From Methylosinus sp. H3A (GTDB lineage Bacteria; Pseudomonadota; Alphaproteobacteria; Rhizobiales; Beijerinckiaceae): DNA of 64,000 nucleotides. The position numbers were made by a program, and so were the translations under genes. This document shows, piece after piece, positions 42,694-51,635 of this stretch. The DNA lies in contig NZ_JADNQW010000005.1 in the NCBI RefSeq assembly GCF_015709455.1, forward strand, positions 2,782,501 to 2,846,500, read 5' to 3'. Under the pieces are notes generated by a model that worked only from the letters and a program-made list of their open reading frames with translations, did no database searches and was not told where the DNA came from. Every line of letters begins with the position of its first letter. Position 1 is the stretch's first letter.

Positions 42694-42884
42694 GCCACCG
42701 CGCGGTTTCGCGGGGCGACACGAAACAGAAAAGAACTGCAAATCAAATCAATTCCGTGGCGAAGAGCCGCAGGAGGCGGGCAGTGCGCAGGACAAGGGTT
42801 TTCCGCCCGGCGCCGTCGCAGGGGCTCAGCAGGCGGACGCGAGAGAAGGCGCCTGGAAAAAGGCGGCAGGCGCCTATTAAATAA

Positions 42885-43772
42885 TCAGCGGTCTGCTCGA
42901 GTTTCGATTGAGAGATCGCGGATCAGTCCCTCCTGCGCCACCGAGGCGATGAGACGTCCATCCTTGGAGAAGATCATTCCGCGCGTGAGCGTCCGCGCGC
43001 CGGCGGCGGTGGGGCTGTCCTGGGCGTAGAGCATCCATTCGTCGATGCGGAACGGCCGATGGAGCCACAAGGCGTGGTCGAGGCTCGCGACCTGCAAGCG
43101 ATCGTCGAAGATCGAGCGTCCATGCGCGATGAGCGCAGTGTTCAGCAGCGTCATATCCGAGAGATAGGCGAGCACGGATTGGTGCGTCGCCAGATCGTCG
43201 CCGATGCGGTCGACCAGTCGAAACCAGATGAACTGCTTCGCGTCCGCCTTCGCAGTGTTCGAAAAATAGGCGTGTGGATCGACGACGCGTATATCCACCG
43301 CCGGAGATCCGGCGATGCATTCGGTGGCGCCCGGCGGCAGGAATTCGGCGAAGCGCTCGGCCAGCGCATTCTTCGTCGGCAGGCTCTCGGGAGGGGGGGC
43401 CTGCGGCGCCGGGAACGCATGCTCGAGGCCGGGCTCGTCGATCTGGAACGACGCCTCCATGGAGAAAATCGTCCGCCCGCGCTGGCGGGCCACGCAGCGC
43501 CGGGTCGTGAAGCTCCTGCCGTCGCGCAGACGTTCGACCGCAAAATCGATCGGCGCGTGCGGATCGCCGGGCAGGATGAAATAGGCGTGCAGCGAATGGG
43601 CCGGCCGCTCGGGCGGGACCGTCCGCTGCGCGGCGACCAGCGCCTGTCCCACGACCTGCCCGCCATAGACGCGCGGGCTGCGGGACCGGCTGTAGCCGCG
43701 GAAGACGTCCTCGCCGAGGGGCTCGAGGTCGAGCAGCGCGAGCAGCTCATGCGTGGGGTGGGGGGCGTCCAT
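42885..43772 (-). CDS. tesB: Acyl-CoA thioesterase II
   Basis: A 295-residue double-hotdog thioesterase hydrolysing acyl-CoA to free acid and CoA. Conserved stretches are VYGGQVVGQALVAAQRTVP, HSLHAYFILPGDP near the first domain, and the C-terminal LASLDHALWLHRPFRIDEW with LLYAQDSPTAAGARTL-like ending that supplies the catalytic Asp/Gln/Thr residues. It begins six bases after the Trm112-like gene and may be co-transcribed with it. Confidence 0.95.
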   Translation of the reverse strand: MDAPHPTHELLALLDLEPLGEDVFRGYSRSRSPRVYGGQVVGQALVAAQRTVPPERPAHSLHAYFILPGDPHAPIDFAVERLRDGRSFTTRRCVARQRGRTIFSMEASFQIDEPGLEHAFPAPQAPPPESLPTKNALAERFAEFLPPGATECIAGSPAVDIRVVDPHAYFSNTAKADAKQFIWFRLVDRIGDDLATHQSVLAYLSDMTLLNTALIAHGRSIFDDRLQVASLDHALWLHRPFRIDEWMLYAQDSPTAAGARTLTRGMIFSKDGRLIASVAQEGLIRDLSIETRADR

Positions 43773-43777
43773 GCGGA

Positions 43778-44008
43778 TCAGTCGACCGGCCGCGCCTCCT
43801 CCGGCAGCATGATGGGAATGCCGTCGCGGATCGGATAGGCGAGCCGCGCGGAGCGGGAGATCAGCTCCTGCCGCTCGGCGTCATATTCCAGCGTCGATTT
43901 GGTGAGCGGGCAGACCAAAATCTCCAAAAGGCGCGGATCGACCTTCGTCGCTTTGGATGCGGAAGCGTCCTCGCCTTCGCTCGCGGGCTTCTCGGATTTG
44001 TCGCTCAT
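43778..44008 (-). CDS. Trm112-family small protein
   Basis: A 76-residue protein of the Trm112/YcaR type. It contains [17 protein letters not shown], then [18 protein letters not shown]. Only one of the usual zinc cysteines is present, as in other proteobacterial members. The eukaryotic relative activates methyltransferases; the bacterial role is not settled. The ATG at 44008 follows AAAGG; an upstream start at 44026 is less likely. Confidence 0.88.
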   Translation of the reverse strand: MSDKSEKPASEGEDASASKATKVDPRLLEILVCPLTKSTLEYDAERQELISRSARLAYPIRDGIPIMLPEEARPVD

Positions 44009-44064
44009 CGTGGCGCCTTTCTGCAAGTCAGAAGCGGTATATGCCGCAGCGGCGGAAATAATCT

Positions 44065-44733
44065 CTAATGAAATTGCGGCGGATCGTCGCTGTTCTGCGC
44101 CAGATCGAGCTCGGCCAGCGCGACGAGAATCTCGGCGCGCGAGCGCAGGTCGACCGCCTCGAGCAGCGCTTGCTTCTCATTGGCGCCGAAGGGGCTCATC
44201 ATCGCGAGCGCATTCACCAGCGCCTCGTTGGGGGCGGCGTCTATGCTGGTCCAATCGACGTCGAGCTGCGAGCCGTCGGCGAATTCGCGCAGCATGCGGA
44301 TCATCCCCGTGCGATCGACGTCGGCCTCGCCGGCGCCGGGCTCGAGATCGATCAGGAAATCGTCATAGCTGACCCGGCAGGTCCGATAGGCCAGCGTCGC
44401 CGGCAGCTCTTCCTCTATGCGGAAGCGCGCGATCCCGGTGAGGGAAATGAGATAGCGGCCGTCGCCGGTCTCGGAGAATCGCGTGATGCGTCCGGCGCAG
44501 CCGATACGGTGCAGGATCGGGGTCTGCTCGCGCTCGTCCTGACCCGGCAGAGGCTGGATCATGCCGATGACGCGCTGCGAGGCGATGGCGTCGTCGACCA
44601 TCGCCAGATAGCGCGGCTCGAATATGTTGAGCGGCAGCTCGCCGCGCGGCAGCAGCAGCGCGCGGGTCAGCGGAAACACCGGAACGACGTCCGGCAATGC
44701 GTTCGCATCTTTATAGGGTTGATTGACGCTCAT
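44065..44733 (-). CDS. LON N-terminal-domain protein
   Basis: A 222-residue protein consisting of the LON substrate-binding domain only: [20 protein letters not shown] followed by [14 protein letters not shown] and [14 protein letters not shown]. The protease and ATPase domains of Lon are absent, as in the common stand-alone family. Its function is unknown; a role in recognising misfolded proteins is a guess supported by the thioredoxin-like co-chaperone gene just upstream on the same strand. Confidence 0.9.
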   Translation of the reverse strand: MSVNQPYKDANALPDVVPVFPLTRALLLPRGELPLNIFEPRYLAMVDDAIASQRVIGMIQPLPGQDEREQTPILHRIGCAGRITRFSETGDGRYLISLTGIARFRIEEELPATLAYRTCRVSYDDFLIDLEPGAGEADVDRTGMIRMLREFADGSQLDVDWTSIDAAPNEALVNALAMMSPFGANEKQALLEAVDLRSRAEILVALAELDLAQNSDDPPQFH

Positions 44734-44779
44734 GTCGGTCAGCGGCGATCGCCGCCACTCCTCGAGAAACTCGCTCGGA

Positions 44780-45673
44780 TCAGGAGAACAGCAGCGACGA
44801 CAGGCGCCGCCGCGCGCCTATGGTCGCTTGGTCGAGCGGCCCCCAGGCGTCGAAGAACTGGATGAGTTGCTTCCGCGCCCCGTCGTCGCTCCAACTACGG
44901 TCCTTTCGGATGATGTCAAGGAGCGCGGTGGCGGCCTCGTCGCGCTTGCCCTTGGCGTTGAGCGCGAGGGCGAGATCGAAGCGCGCCTGCAGATCGTCCG
45001 GATCGAAGCCGACGCGCTTTTGGAGCTCGTCGATCTCGCCGAGATCGGAGGCGGCGAGCGCATTCTCGAGCGACGCCGCCGCTGCGGCGACGAGCGGGTC
45101 CGCGCGCGTTGGGGCGGGCAGGCCGTCGAGCAGTGCCTGCGCGTCTGCGAGACGGTCTTGCTCCACATAGAGGCGGGTGAGTTCGGCCGCCGCTTTGGCG
45201 AAGGGCGGGGTCTCTCCGACGAGCTCGAGCAGGATCGCCTCGGCGGCCTCCAGCTGGCCCTCGCCGATCAGCGCCTCGGCGGTGAGAAAAGCGTCGGTTC
45301 CCTCGTCCTCGAGCGGGCCGGCGAGCCGCTCGATAAAGCCGCGCAGCTGCTTCTCCGGCAGCGCGCCGACGAAGCCGTCAGCCGGCCGGCCGCGCTGGAA
45401 GGCGACCACGGCGGGAATGGATTTCACGCCGAGCTGGCCGGCGATCTCCGGATGCTCGTCGATATTCATCTTGACGAGCTTCACCCGTCCGTCGGCGGCT
45501 TTCACCGCCCGCTCCAGGGCAGGCGCGAGCTGCTTGCAGGGCTCGCACCAGGGCGCCCAGAAATCGACGAGCACGGGCTGGCGCAGCGACGCCTCCAGAA
45601 CGTCGGCGCGAAATGTCGCCGTCGTCGTCTCGGTCGCCCGGGTGTCGTCTTGCGCCGTCAGTTCCGCCGCCAT
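44780..45673 (-). CDS. CnoX/YbbN-type thioredoxin-domain co-chaperone
   Basis: A 297-residue protein. The thioredoxin domain (about 20-125) has the motif WCEPC (C43 and C46) in VDFWAPWCEPCKQLAP, keeping both cysteines. The C-terminal half consists of TPR-like helices, ALIGEGQLEAAEAILLELV for example. The E. coli relative CnoX protects chaperone substrates from over-oxidation. It precedes the LON-domain gene by 46 bp on the same strand, forming a small protein-quality operon. Confidence 0.9.
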   Translation of the reverse strand: MAAELTAQDDTRATETTTATFRADVLEASLRQPVLVDFWAPWCEPCKQLAPALERAVKAADGRVKLVKMNIDEHPEIAGQLGVKSIPAVVAFQRGRPADGFVGALPEKQLRGFIERLAGPLEDEGTDAFLTAEALIGEGQLEAAEAILLELVGETPPFAKAAAELTRLYVEQDRLADAQALLDGLPAPTRADPLVAAAAASLENALAASDLGEIDELQKRVGFDPDDLQARFDLALALNAKGKRDEAATALLDIIRKDRSWSDDGARKQLIQFFDAWGPLDQATIGARRRLSSLLFS

Positions 45674-45736
45674 CGCACCGTCTCCCGCACGCTCTCCCGC
45701 TGGGCGTCACTCGCCCGCCAGCCGTCGCTCGCGTCC

Positions 45737-46468
45737 TCAACGCCTCACGAAAGTCAGATAGACCGGTTTGCGTCCGGCCGCCATCGCTTTCGCCTCGTAT
45801 TTCGTCTGCGTCCAACCCTCCCAGGGCGTGAGCCAGTCCGCCGACGTCGCCGCGGTCCATGCAAAATCCGTGGCGTCCCGGACGCGCGCCAGCGCCCAGC
45901 CGGCATAATCGTCGATGTCTGTCGCAAAACGCAATTGCGCGCCCGGCGTCATCACCCGCGCGAGCGCGTCCAATGTCTCCTTCGCGACGAAACGCCGCTT
46001 GCGGTGGCGGCGCTTGGGCCATGGGTCCGGGTAGAAGAGGAAGGTCCGGCCGAGGCTCGCTCGCGGCAGCCAGCCGATGACCTCGGCCGCGTCGCCCTGA
46101 TGGAGGCGGATATTGGCGAGGCCCAGCGCGTCGATTCTGGCGAGGAGCTTGGCCATTCCATTCACGAAGGGCTCGCAGCCGATGAAGCCGACATCGGGGC
46201 GCGCCGCCGCGGCCGCGACGAGATGCTCGCCGCCGCCGAAGCCGATCTCGAGAAAAACGTGCTGGACGGGGGCCGAAAATAGGCTCGCCGCCGAAGGGCA
46301 GGGCGCCGAGAGGTCCAGCGTCAGCTTCGGCAAGAGATCCTGAAGCAGACGCGCCTGGCCGGCGCGCAGGGCCTTGCCCTTGCTGCGCCCGTAGAGGCGG
46401 CGCGCCACAAGGGGCGCGCCGCTGTCGGTCTCATTCATGGCGCCGTCGTCTTCGCCGATTGCGCTCAT
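45737..46468 (-). CDS. trmB: tRNA (guanine-N7-)-methyltransferase
   Basis: A 243-residue enzyme making m7G46 in tRNA. Motif I is VFLEIGFGGGEHLVAAA, and the diagnostic catalytic stretch is FLFYPDPWPKRRHRKRRF, with TKYEAKAMAAGRKPVYLTF near the end. An ATG at 46438 is an alternative start. It lies 23 bp downstream of metK, the enzyme that makes its methyl donor; this order is typical of Rhizobiales. Confidence 0.95.
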   Translation of the reverse strand: MSAIGEDDGAMNETDSGAPLVARRLYGRSKGKALRAGQARLLQDLLPKLTLDLSAPCPSAASLFSAPVQHVFLEIGFGGGEHLVAAAAARPDVGFIGCEPFVNGMAKLLARIDALGLANIRLHQGDAAEVIGWLPRASLGRTFLFYPDPWPKRRHRKRRFVAKETLDALARVMTPGAQLRFATDIDDYAGWALARVRDATDFAWTAATSADWLTPWEGWTQTKYEAKAMAAGRKPVYLTFVRR

Positions 46469-46491
46469 CGGGACTTGGCCGATTACACTCG

Positions 46492-47682
46492 TCAGGAGAA
46501 GTGCGCCTTCAGCGCCTCGGCGAGGTCGGTGCGCTCCCAGGAGAATCCGCCTTCCTCGTCCGGCGTGCGGCCGAAATGGCCATAGGCCGAGGTGCGGGCG
46601 TAGATCGGCTTGTTGAGCTGCAGATGCTCGCGAATACCGCGCGGCGACAAGCGCAGAATCTGCGGCAGCACCGCCTCGACCTTGTCCTCGGGCACTTGGC
46701 CGGTGCCGTGCAGATCGACATAGATCGACAGCGGCTCGGCGACGCCGATGGCGTAGGAGAGCTGCAGCGTCGCGCGGTCGGCGAGGCCGGCCGCCACGAT
46801 GTTCTTGGCCAGATAGCGGGCGGCGTAGGCGGCCGAGCGGTCCACCTTGGTCGGATCCTTGCCGGAGAAGGCGCCGCCGCCGTGGGGAGCCGCTCCGCCA
46901 TAGGTGTCCACAATGATCTTGCGGCCGGTGAGGCCGGCGTCGCCGTCCGGGCCGCCAATGTGGAACTTGCCGGTCGGATTGACGTGCCACACCGTCTCCT
47001 TCGTCACAAAGCCCGCGGGCAGCGCTTCGAGGATATAGGGCTCGACGATGGCGCGAATGTCCTGCGGCGTGAGATTCTCGTCGGTGTGCTGGTGCGAGAG
47101 CACGATCTGCGTGGCCTCGACCGGCTTGCCGTTCTCGTAGCGCAGAGTGACCTGGCTCTTGGCGTCGGGGCCGAGGCCTTTCTCCTTGCCGCTGTGGCGG
47201 GCGTGGGCGAGCTTCTCGAGGATTTTATGCGCGTAATAAATGGGGGCCGGCAGCAGGTCGGGCGTCTCGCGCACCGCATAGCCGAACATGATGCCTTGAT
47301 CGCCCGCGCCTTCGTCCTTATTGCCGGCGGCGTCGACGCCCTGGGCGATATCGGCCGATTGCGCGTGCAGCAGCACTTCGACATCGGCGTTCTGCCAATG
47401 GAAGCCGGCCTGCTCATAGCCGATGGATTTGATCGCCTTGCGGGCGACGTCGACGATCTGCTCCTTGGGGATGGCGGGGCCGCGCACCTCGCCGGCGATC
47501 ACGACGCGATTGGTGGTGGCGAGCGTCTCGGCGGCCACGCGGATCTGATAGGGGTCGACGCCGAATTTGGCGCCCTCGCGAAAAAACAAATCGACGATTT
47601 CATCGGAAATACGGTCGCATACCTTGTCGGGATGGCCTTCCGAAACCGACTCGCTGGTGAAAAGATAGTTCTGTCGTGTCAC
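46492..47682 (-). CDS. metK: S-adenosylmethionine synthetase
   Basis: A 396-residue enzyme forming SAM from ATP and methionine. [18 protein letters not shown] is the N-terminal ATP/Mg site, [12 protein letters not shown] the central signature, and [16 protein letters not shown] the P-loop-like motif. It is the third gene of the cluster lnt, XRE regulator, metK, trmB. The 146-bp leader contains a hairpin (CCGCC / GGCGG near 47705) but does not match a SAM riboswitch I can recall. Confidence 0.97.
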   Translation of the reverse strand: MTRQNYLFTSESVSEGHPDKVCDRISDEIVDLFFREGAKFGVDPYQIRVAAETLATTNRVVIAGEVRGPAIPKEQIVDVARKAIKSIGYEQAGFHWQNADVEVLLHAQSADIAQGVDAAGNKDEGAGDQGIMFGYAVRETPDLLPAPIYYAHKILEKLAHARHSGKEKGLGPDAKSQVTLRYENGKPVEATQIVLSHQHTDENLTPQDIRAIVEPYILEALPAGFVTKETVWHVNPTGKFHIGGPDGDAGLTGRKIIVDTYGGAAPHGGGAFSGKDPTKVDRSAAYAARYLAKNIVAAGLADRATLQLSYAIGVAEPLSIYVDLHGTGQVPEDKVEAVLPQILRLSPRGIREHLQLNKPIYARTSAYGHFGRTPDEEGGFSWERTDLAEALKAHFS

Positions 47683-47828
47683 ATTCGATCTCCGTCCAAT
47701 CGCCGACCCGCCGCTTACTGGCGGACAGACCCTTCCACTCGTCTAAATCAAGACAGGGGTCGTTCGTTTCGTCAAGCCGTCTGCGGCAAAATGTTCTTTA
47801 TAGAGAACTCTGATCGTCGAGACGCCGC

Positions 47829-48269
47829 CTATTTGGCGACCGGATCGGCGGCGACCGGCTCCTTGGCGGCTTCGTCCTGATCGGCGAGCGTCGAGATCAG
47901 GTCGATCACGCGTTTGCGTACCTTGGGATCCTTGATGCGGGCGAAGGCGCGGTTGAGATGGAGGCCCTCCGCCGTCGAGAGGAAATCGACGACATATTGC
48001 GAGGACGATTCCTCGGCGAAGCCGTCTCCGGCGGGCTGGGTGGACGGCGCGCCTTCGAAGAAGAAGGAGGGCGGCACGTTCAGCGACTTCGAAATCTGTT
48101 GCAGCCGGCTCGCGCCGATGCGGTTTGTGCCTTTTTCGTATTTCTGCACTTGCTGGAATGTCAGGCCCAGCGCCTCCCCGAGCTTCTCTTGGCTCATTTT
48201 CATCAGAATGCGCTGCATGCGCACGCGACTTCCGACGTGCCGGTCGATCGGATCGGGCGCCTTTTTCAC
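47829..48269 (-). CDS. XRE-family HTH regulator of the lnt-metK cluster
   Basis: A 146-residue protein. The helix-turn-helix (about residues 15-70) contains MSQEKLGEALGLTFQQVQKY followed by EKGTNRIGASRLQQISKSL. The C-terminal half is acidic and helical, with the segment AFARIKDPKVRKRVIDLIS typical of the conserved Rhizobiales family that includes PraR. In rhizobia this regulator affects quorum sensing and biofilm; here the role is inferred from family only. It lies between lnt and metK. Confidence 0.92.
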   Translation of the reverse strand: MKKAPDPIDRHVGSRVRMQRILMKMSQEKLGEALGLTFQQVQKYEKGTNRIGASRLQQISKSLNVPPSFFFEGAPSTQPAGDGFAEESSSQYVVDFLSTAEGLHLNRAFARIKDPKVRKRVIDLISTLADQDEAAKEPVAADPVAK

Positions 48270-48392
48270 TGCGACTGGTTCCTTTTGCTCATGACTGTCC
48301 GGCCTTTTGTCGAAGGGGCTGATCTTAAGCGGAGTTTCGCCGAGCCAAGGGCTGGCGCGGACGCATTGGCCGCGATTTCGAGGGGTGTTTCA

Positions 48393-50081
48393 TTAAGCAC
48401 CGGCTCGGAACGCAGTCAAACCTGCGAGGCCGCGAAAGCGTCCGAACAGGGCGAAAATTATTGTGAAGAACCAAAGCGTTGAAGTCCAGCGAAAAGGATG
48501 GGCCGCGAAAGGCGGCGCCTCCGCGGCTCGCGGCAGGCGCGCGTCGATGACTCCGTCGACGCCGAGCGGCAGGCGCTCGAGAACGCGCCCATAGGGGTCG
48601 ACGACCGCGGAAATCCCCGTGTTGGCGACGCGCGCCAAGGGCAGGCCTTCTTCGATGCTTCGCAGTCGCGCCTGCGCGAAATGTTGATAGGGGCCGCTCG
48701 TCGCGCCGAACCAGCCGTCATTGGTCACATTGAGCAGCCATTGCGGCCGCTCGCCGCCGGCCGCGACCGTCTCGCCCGGAAAGATCGCCTCATAGCAGAC
48801 CAGCGGCGCGGCGAGCGGCAGGCCGGGCGCGGCGAACCGCCGCGGGCCGGTCCCCTCGTCCCAGATTCCGGGGACGAGCTGCGTGACGCCGAGCGGCGCG
48901 AGCAGTTTCGAAAGCGGCAGATATTCGCCGAACGGCACGAGATGGATCTTGTCATAGGCGGCGACGATGCGGCCGCCTTGCACGGCCAGGACCGAATTGA
49001 AGATTTTCGTGCGGCGCCTGCCGTTCTCGCGGCGCCCGTCTTCTTCGGCGCGTGCGGCGCCGGTGACGAGAACCGCGCCGCGCATGGTCGCGGCGATTCG
49101 CGCCAGCGCGTCCGGATCGCGCGAGAGAATGAAGGGGAAAGCCGATTCCGGCCAGATCAGATGGGTCGCGTCGGCGACGCCGGAGCGGCCGGGCGCGACG
49201 GCGCGGTCGGACAGCTCGAGATAGCGGCTCAGGATCGCCGGGCCGTTCTCGGGCTTGAATTTGGCGTCCTGCGGAAGGTTCGGCTGCATCAGCCGCAATT
49301 TCACGTCCTCGACATATTCCGTTTTGCCCGACGCGAGCCGCAGCGCGCCATAGCCCGCCATCGCGATGGCGAGGACGAGCGCGGCGACGACGGCCGGGGT
49401 GAGGCGTCGCCGGCCGTCGGCGAGCGTCGCCGGCGCGGCGAACACGATCACCGCGAGAATATCGAGCCCATGCAGGCCGACGAGCGCCGCCGTCTGATCG
49501 AGGAAGGGGATGGCGGCGAGCGCCATGCCGAAATCATTCCAGGGGAAGCCGGTGAAGATATGGCCGCGCAGAAACTCCGAGGCGCCGAGGCCGGCCGCGA
49601 GCGCGAAGACGCGCGCCGAGCCGCCCGACCACAGCGCCCGCGCCAGCGCGAAGCCCAGCGCCGGAAAAAGGGCGAGGACCGCCGGCGCGCCGATGACGGC
49701 GAGCGGCAGCGCCCAGGCGAATTGGTCGGGCTCGACCAGCATGGCGGCGCCGAGCCACCAGAGCCCGGCGAGAAAATAACCGAAGCCGAGCCACCAGCCG
49801 GCGCCCGCCGCGCGGCGGACCGAGGCGGCGAGATAAGAGAAGCCGCTCTCGCCGCTGGCGGCCGCGGAGCCGTCGAGGAGCCAGACCGCGACGCACAGGG
49901 TCACGAACATGGCCGGCGCGAAATCGACCGGGGCCAGCGCCAGCGCGCCCACCGCGCCGGCGGCGAAGGCGATGGCGCGGCGCGTCCAGCCTTCGGCGAG
50001 GATGATGCGTTGTGGAAGTGTGGGGCCTGTCCTCGAGCCGTCGGAGAAGGTCTGGGTGAGGAATTGCTGCGCCATGGGCAT
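48393..50081 (-). CDS. lnt: Apolipoprotein N-acyltransferase
   Basis: A 562-residue inner-membrane enzyme adding the third acyl chain to lipoproteins. About eight N-terminal hydrophobic segments precede a nitrilase-like periplasmic domain with the catalytic triad Glu in WPESAFPF, Lys in YDKIHLVPFGEYLP and Cys in PLVCYEAIFPGE. A hydrophobic C-terminal helix (STLWFFTIIFALF) anchors it. It is the first gene of the lnt / XRE / metK / trmB cluster. Confidence 0.95.
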   Translation of the reverse strand: MPMAQQFLTQTFSDGSRTGPTLPQRIILAEGWTRRAIAFAAGAVGALALAPVDFAPAMFVTLCVAVWLLDGSAAASGESGFSYLAASVRRAAGAGWWLGFGYFLAGLWWLGAAMLVEPDQFAWALPLAVIGAPAVLALFPALGFALARALWSGGSARVFALAAGLGASEFLRGHIFTGFPWNDFGMALAAIPFLDQTAALVGLHGLDILAVIVFAAPATLADGRRRLTPAVVAALVLAIAMAGYGALRLASGKTEYVEDVKLRLMQPNLPQDAKFKPENGPAILSRYLELSDRAVAPGRSGVADATHLIWPESAFPFILSRDPDALARIAATMRGAVLVTGAARAEEDGRRENGRRRTKIFNSVLAVQGGRIVAAYDKIHLVPFGEYLPLSKLLAPLGVTQLVPGIWDEGTGPRRFAAPGLPLAAPLVCYEAIFPGETVAAGGERPQWLLNVTNDGWFGATSGPYQHFAQARLRSIEEGLPLARVANTGISAVVDPYGRVLERLPLGVDGVIDARLPRAAEAPPFAAHPFRWTSTLWFFTIIFALFGRFRGLAGLTAFRAGA

Positions 50082-50234
50082 CCGTTCGATTCGAAGTGGC
50101 GCGAGGACTCTAGCCCGTCCGACGGCTACGCCCTAGAGGGTCGCACGAGCGGAAAAAGGCGCTATCATCTTCGCGGAGGCCGCGCTGTGCGGCGGCGCAC
50201 AAGCCGTGGCGGTCAAAGGAGAATTCTTCGCCCC

Positions 50235-50696
50235 ATGGCCGGTAAGCGTCTGCTCCTCCTCGCCCATGCGCCGTCTCCCAACACGGAGCGACTGCGCGAC
50301 GCGGTTCTCGCCGGCGCGCGCGAGATCGCCGGCGTCGCGGTCGTTTCCCGCGCGCCGCTCGCCGCGACGCCGGAGGATGTGCTGGCGGCCGATGCGCTCA
50401 TTCTCGGGACGCCGGAAAATCTCGGCTATATGAGCGGCGCGCTGAAGGATTTCTTCGACCGCTGCTATCATCCCTGCCTCGAGCGCACGCAGGGGCGTCC
50501 CTATGCGCTCTACATCCGCGCCGGCAATGACGGCGCCGGCGCCAGGCGCAGCGTCGAGAGCGTGGCGACGGGCTTGCGCTGGCGCGCCGTGCAGGAGCCG
50601 CTGATCTTTCGCGGGGAATGGCGCGAGGAGTTCGAGCGCGCTTGCCATGAGCTCGGAATGGCCATGGCCGCAGGGCTGGAGGCGGGGGTGTTTTGA
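50235..50696 (+). CDS. Flavodoxin-like NAD(P)H oxidoreductase
   Basis: A 153-residue protein with a flavodoxin fold. The phosphate loop HAPSPNTERL is followed by ADALILGTPENLGYMSGALK, which resembles the FMN-binding loops of small NADPH-dependent FMN reductases. Its electron partner is unknown. The ATG at 50235 gives the family length; the frame continues far upstream only as an artefact across lnt. A conserved trio of small genes follows. Confidence 0.8.
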   Translation: MAGKRLLLLAHAPSPNTERLRDAVLAGAREIAGVAVVSRAPLAATPEDVLAADALILGTPENLGYMSGALKDFFDRCYHPCLERTQGRPYALYIRAGNDGAGARRSVESVATGLRWRAVQEPLIFRGEWREEFERACHELGMAMAAGLEAGVF

Positions 50697-50780
50697 CGGC
50701 GCGCACGCCCAGGCCTGCGGCTTTCCTTCCTACGGTGCCCCTGCTAACCTCTCCGCTCGATATTTTCGAGAGGACCGACT

Positions 50781-51188
50781 TTGCCCGCAGACCTCGTCAC
50801 CGGCCTTCTGTCCTTTGCGGCCTATTTCCTCGGGGGTATCGCTTATTGCGCCGCATTCTGCGTCGTCTACACGCGGCTCACGCCGCATTGCGAATTCGAT
50901 CTCATCGTCGATGAGCACAACGCCTCCGCGGCCATCGCCTTCGGAGGGAGCCTCATCGGCTTCGCCATCGCGCTCGCTGGCGCGGTGCATAATACGCAAT
51001 CGGGGCTCGAGTTCATCATCTGGGGCTTCGTCGCCTTCGCCACGCAGATCATCGCCTATCTTCTCGCGCGGCTCGCGCATCCAGGGCTCTCGCAGGCGAT
51101 CGAGCAGAACGCCATCGCCGCGGCGGTCTGGCTCGGCGCCGTCTCCATCTCCGCCGGCGTGCTCAGCGCCGCCTGCATGAGCCCCTGA
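50781..51188 (+). CDS. DUF350 (YjfL-like) membrane protein
   Basis: A 135-residue protein with four hydrophobic helices, characteristic of DUF350. FGGSLIGFAIALAGA and IIWGFVAFATQIIAYLLARL are typical. It starts at TTG 50781 behind GAGAGGA. It is followed within 10 bp by a small Gly/Ser-rich gene and a glutathionylspermidine-synthase-like gene, the same order as E. coli yjfL-yjfM-yjfC. The function of the trio is not known. Confidence 0.82.
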   Translation: MPADLVTGLLSFAAYFLGGIAYCAAFCVVYTRLTPHCEFDLIVDEHNASAAIAFGGSLIGFAIALAGAVHNTQSGLEFIIWGFVAFATQIIAYLLARLAHPGLSQAIEQNAIAAAVWLGAVSISAGVLSAACMSP

Positions 51189-51197
51189 GGCGGCGCC

Positions 51198-51635
51198 ATG
51201 GCGGAGCACCCCCGGGCCGAGCAACCCCGCAAGGAATTCGGACGCCGCGGCCAGGCCCCGCCCGTCGTCACCAATGCGCCGAAGGGGCTTCTCGGCGGCG
51301 CGGGCGCGCCTTCCGCAGGCCGTAAGCGTTCGATCGTCATCGCGCTGATCGCCGCCGGCTCGCTATCGATCGGAACCTATGCGGCGATCGAAAATGCGCG
51401 TCGGCGCGATTGCGCCAAGGAAGGCGACTGGGAGCGGCAGGAGGAATGCCGCCAATCGCGCAGTGGCGGCGGTCACGGCGGCGGGTCTTCGAGCAGCTCC
51501 TCGCACGGCTCGTCATCCAGCGGCTCGTCGTCCTTCTCGTCCTCGTCGAATTCGAGCGGCGGCGGCGTCTCCGGCCATGCGGTTTCCTTCGGCGGTTTCG
51601 GCGGCGCCGGCTCGGGTCATGGCGGCGGATCGTGA
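51198..51635 (+). CDS. Small anchored Gly/Ser-rich protein (YjfM/DUF1190-like position)
   Basis: A 145-residue protein. One hydrophobic helix (IVIALIAAGSLSIGTYAAI, about residues 47-65) is followed by a short segment with two cysteines (RRDCAKEGDWERQEECRQS) and a long Gly/Ser/His tail. By position and composition it resembles YjfM/DUF1190; the match is weak in sequence. It overlaps the next gene by four bases (GTGA), which supports one functional unit. Confidence 0.7.
   Translation: MAEHPRAEQPRKEFGRRGQAPPVVTNAPKGLLGGAGAPSAGRKRSIVIALIAAGSLSIGTYAAIENARRRDCAKEGDWERQEECRQSRSGGGHGGGSSSSSSHGSSSSGSSSFSSSSNSSGGGVSGHAVSFGGFGGAGSGHGGGS

Noticed and set aside
42850..42884. Terminator after tesB
   Set aside because: GGCGCCT/AGGCGCC arms exist but the 13-base loop and lack of a following T-run on the relevant strand make it weak.
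46469..46990. N-terminal extension of the trmB frame into metK
   Set aside because: Shadow of metK; trmB family length fits the start at 46468.
47683..47828. SAM or SAM/SAH riboswitch before metK
   Set aside because: Only a simple hairpin is visible; the core sequences of known SAM riboswitch classes are not.
48498..50234. Long plus-strand open frame antisense to lnt leading into the flavodoxin-like gene
   Set aside because: Arg/Glu/Asp-rich shadow typical of GC-rich DNA; lnt on the other strand has full catalytic motifs.
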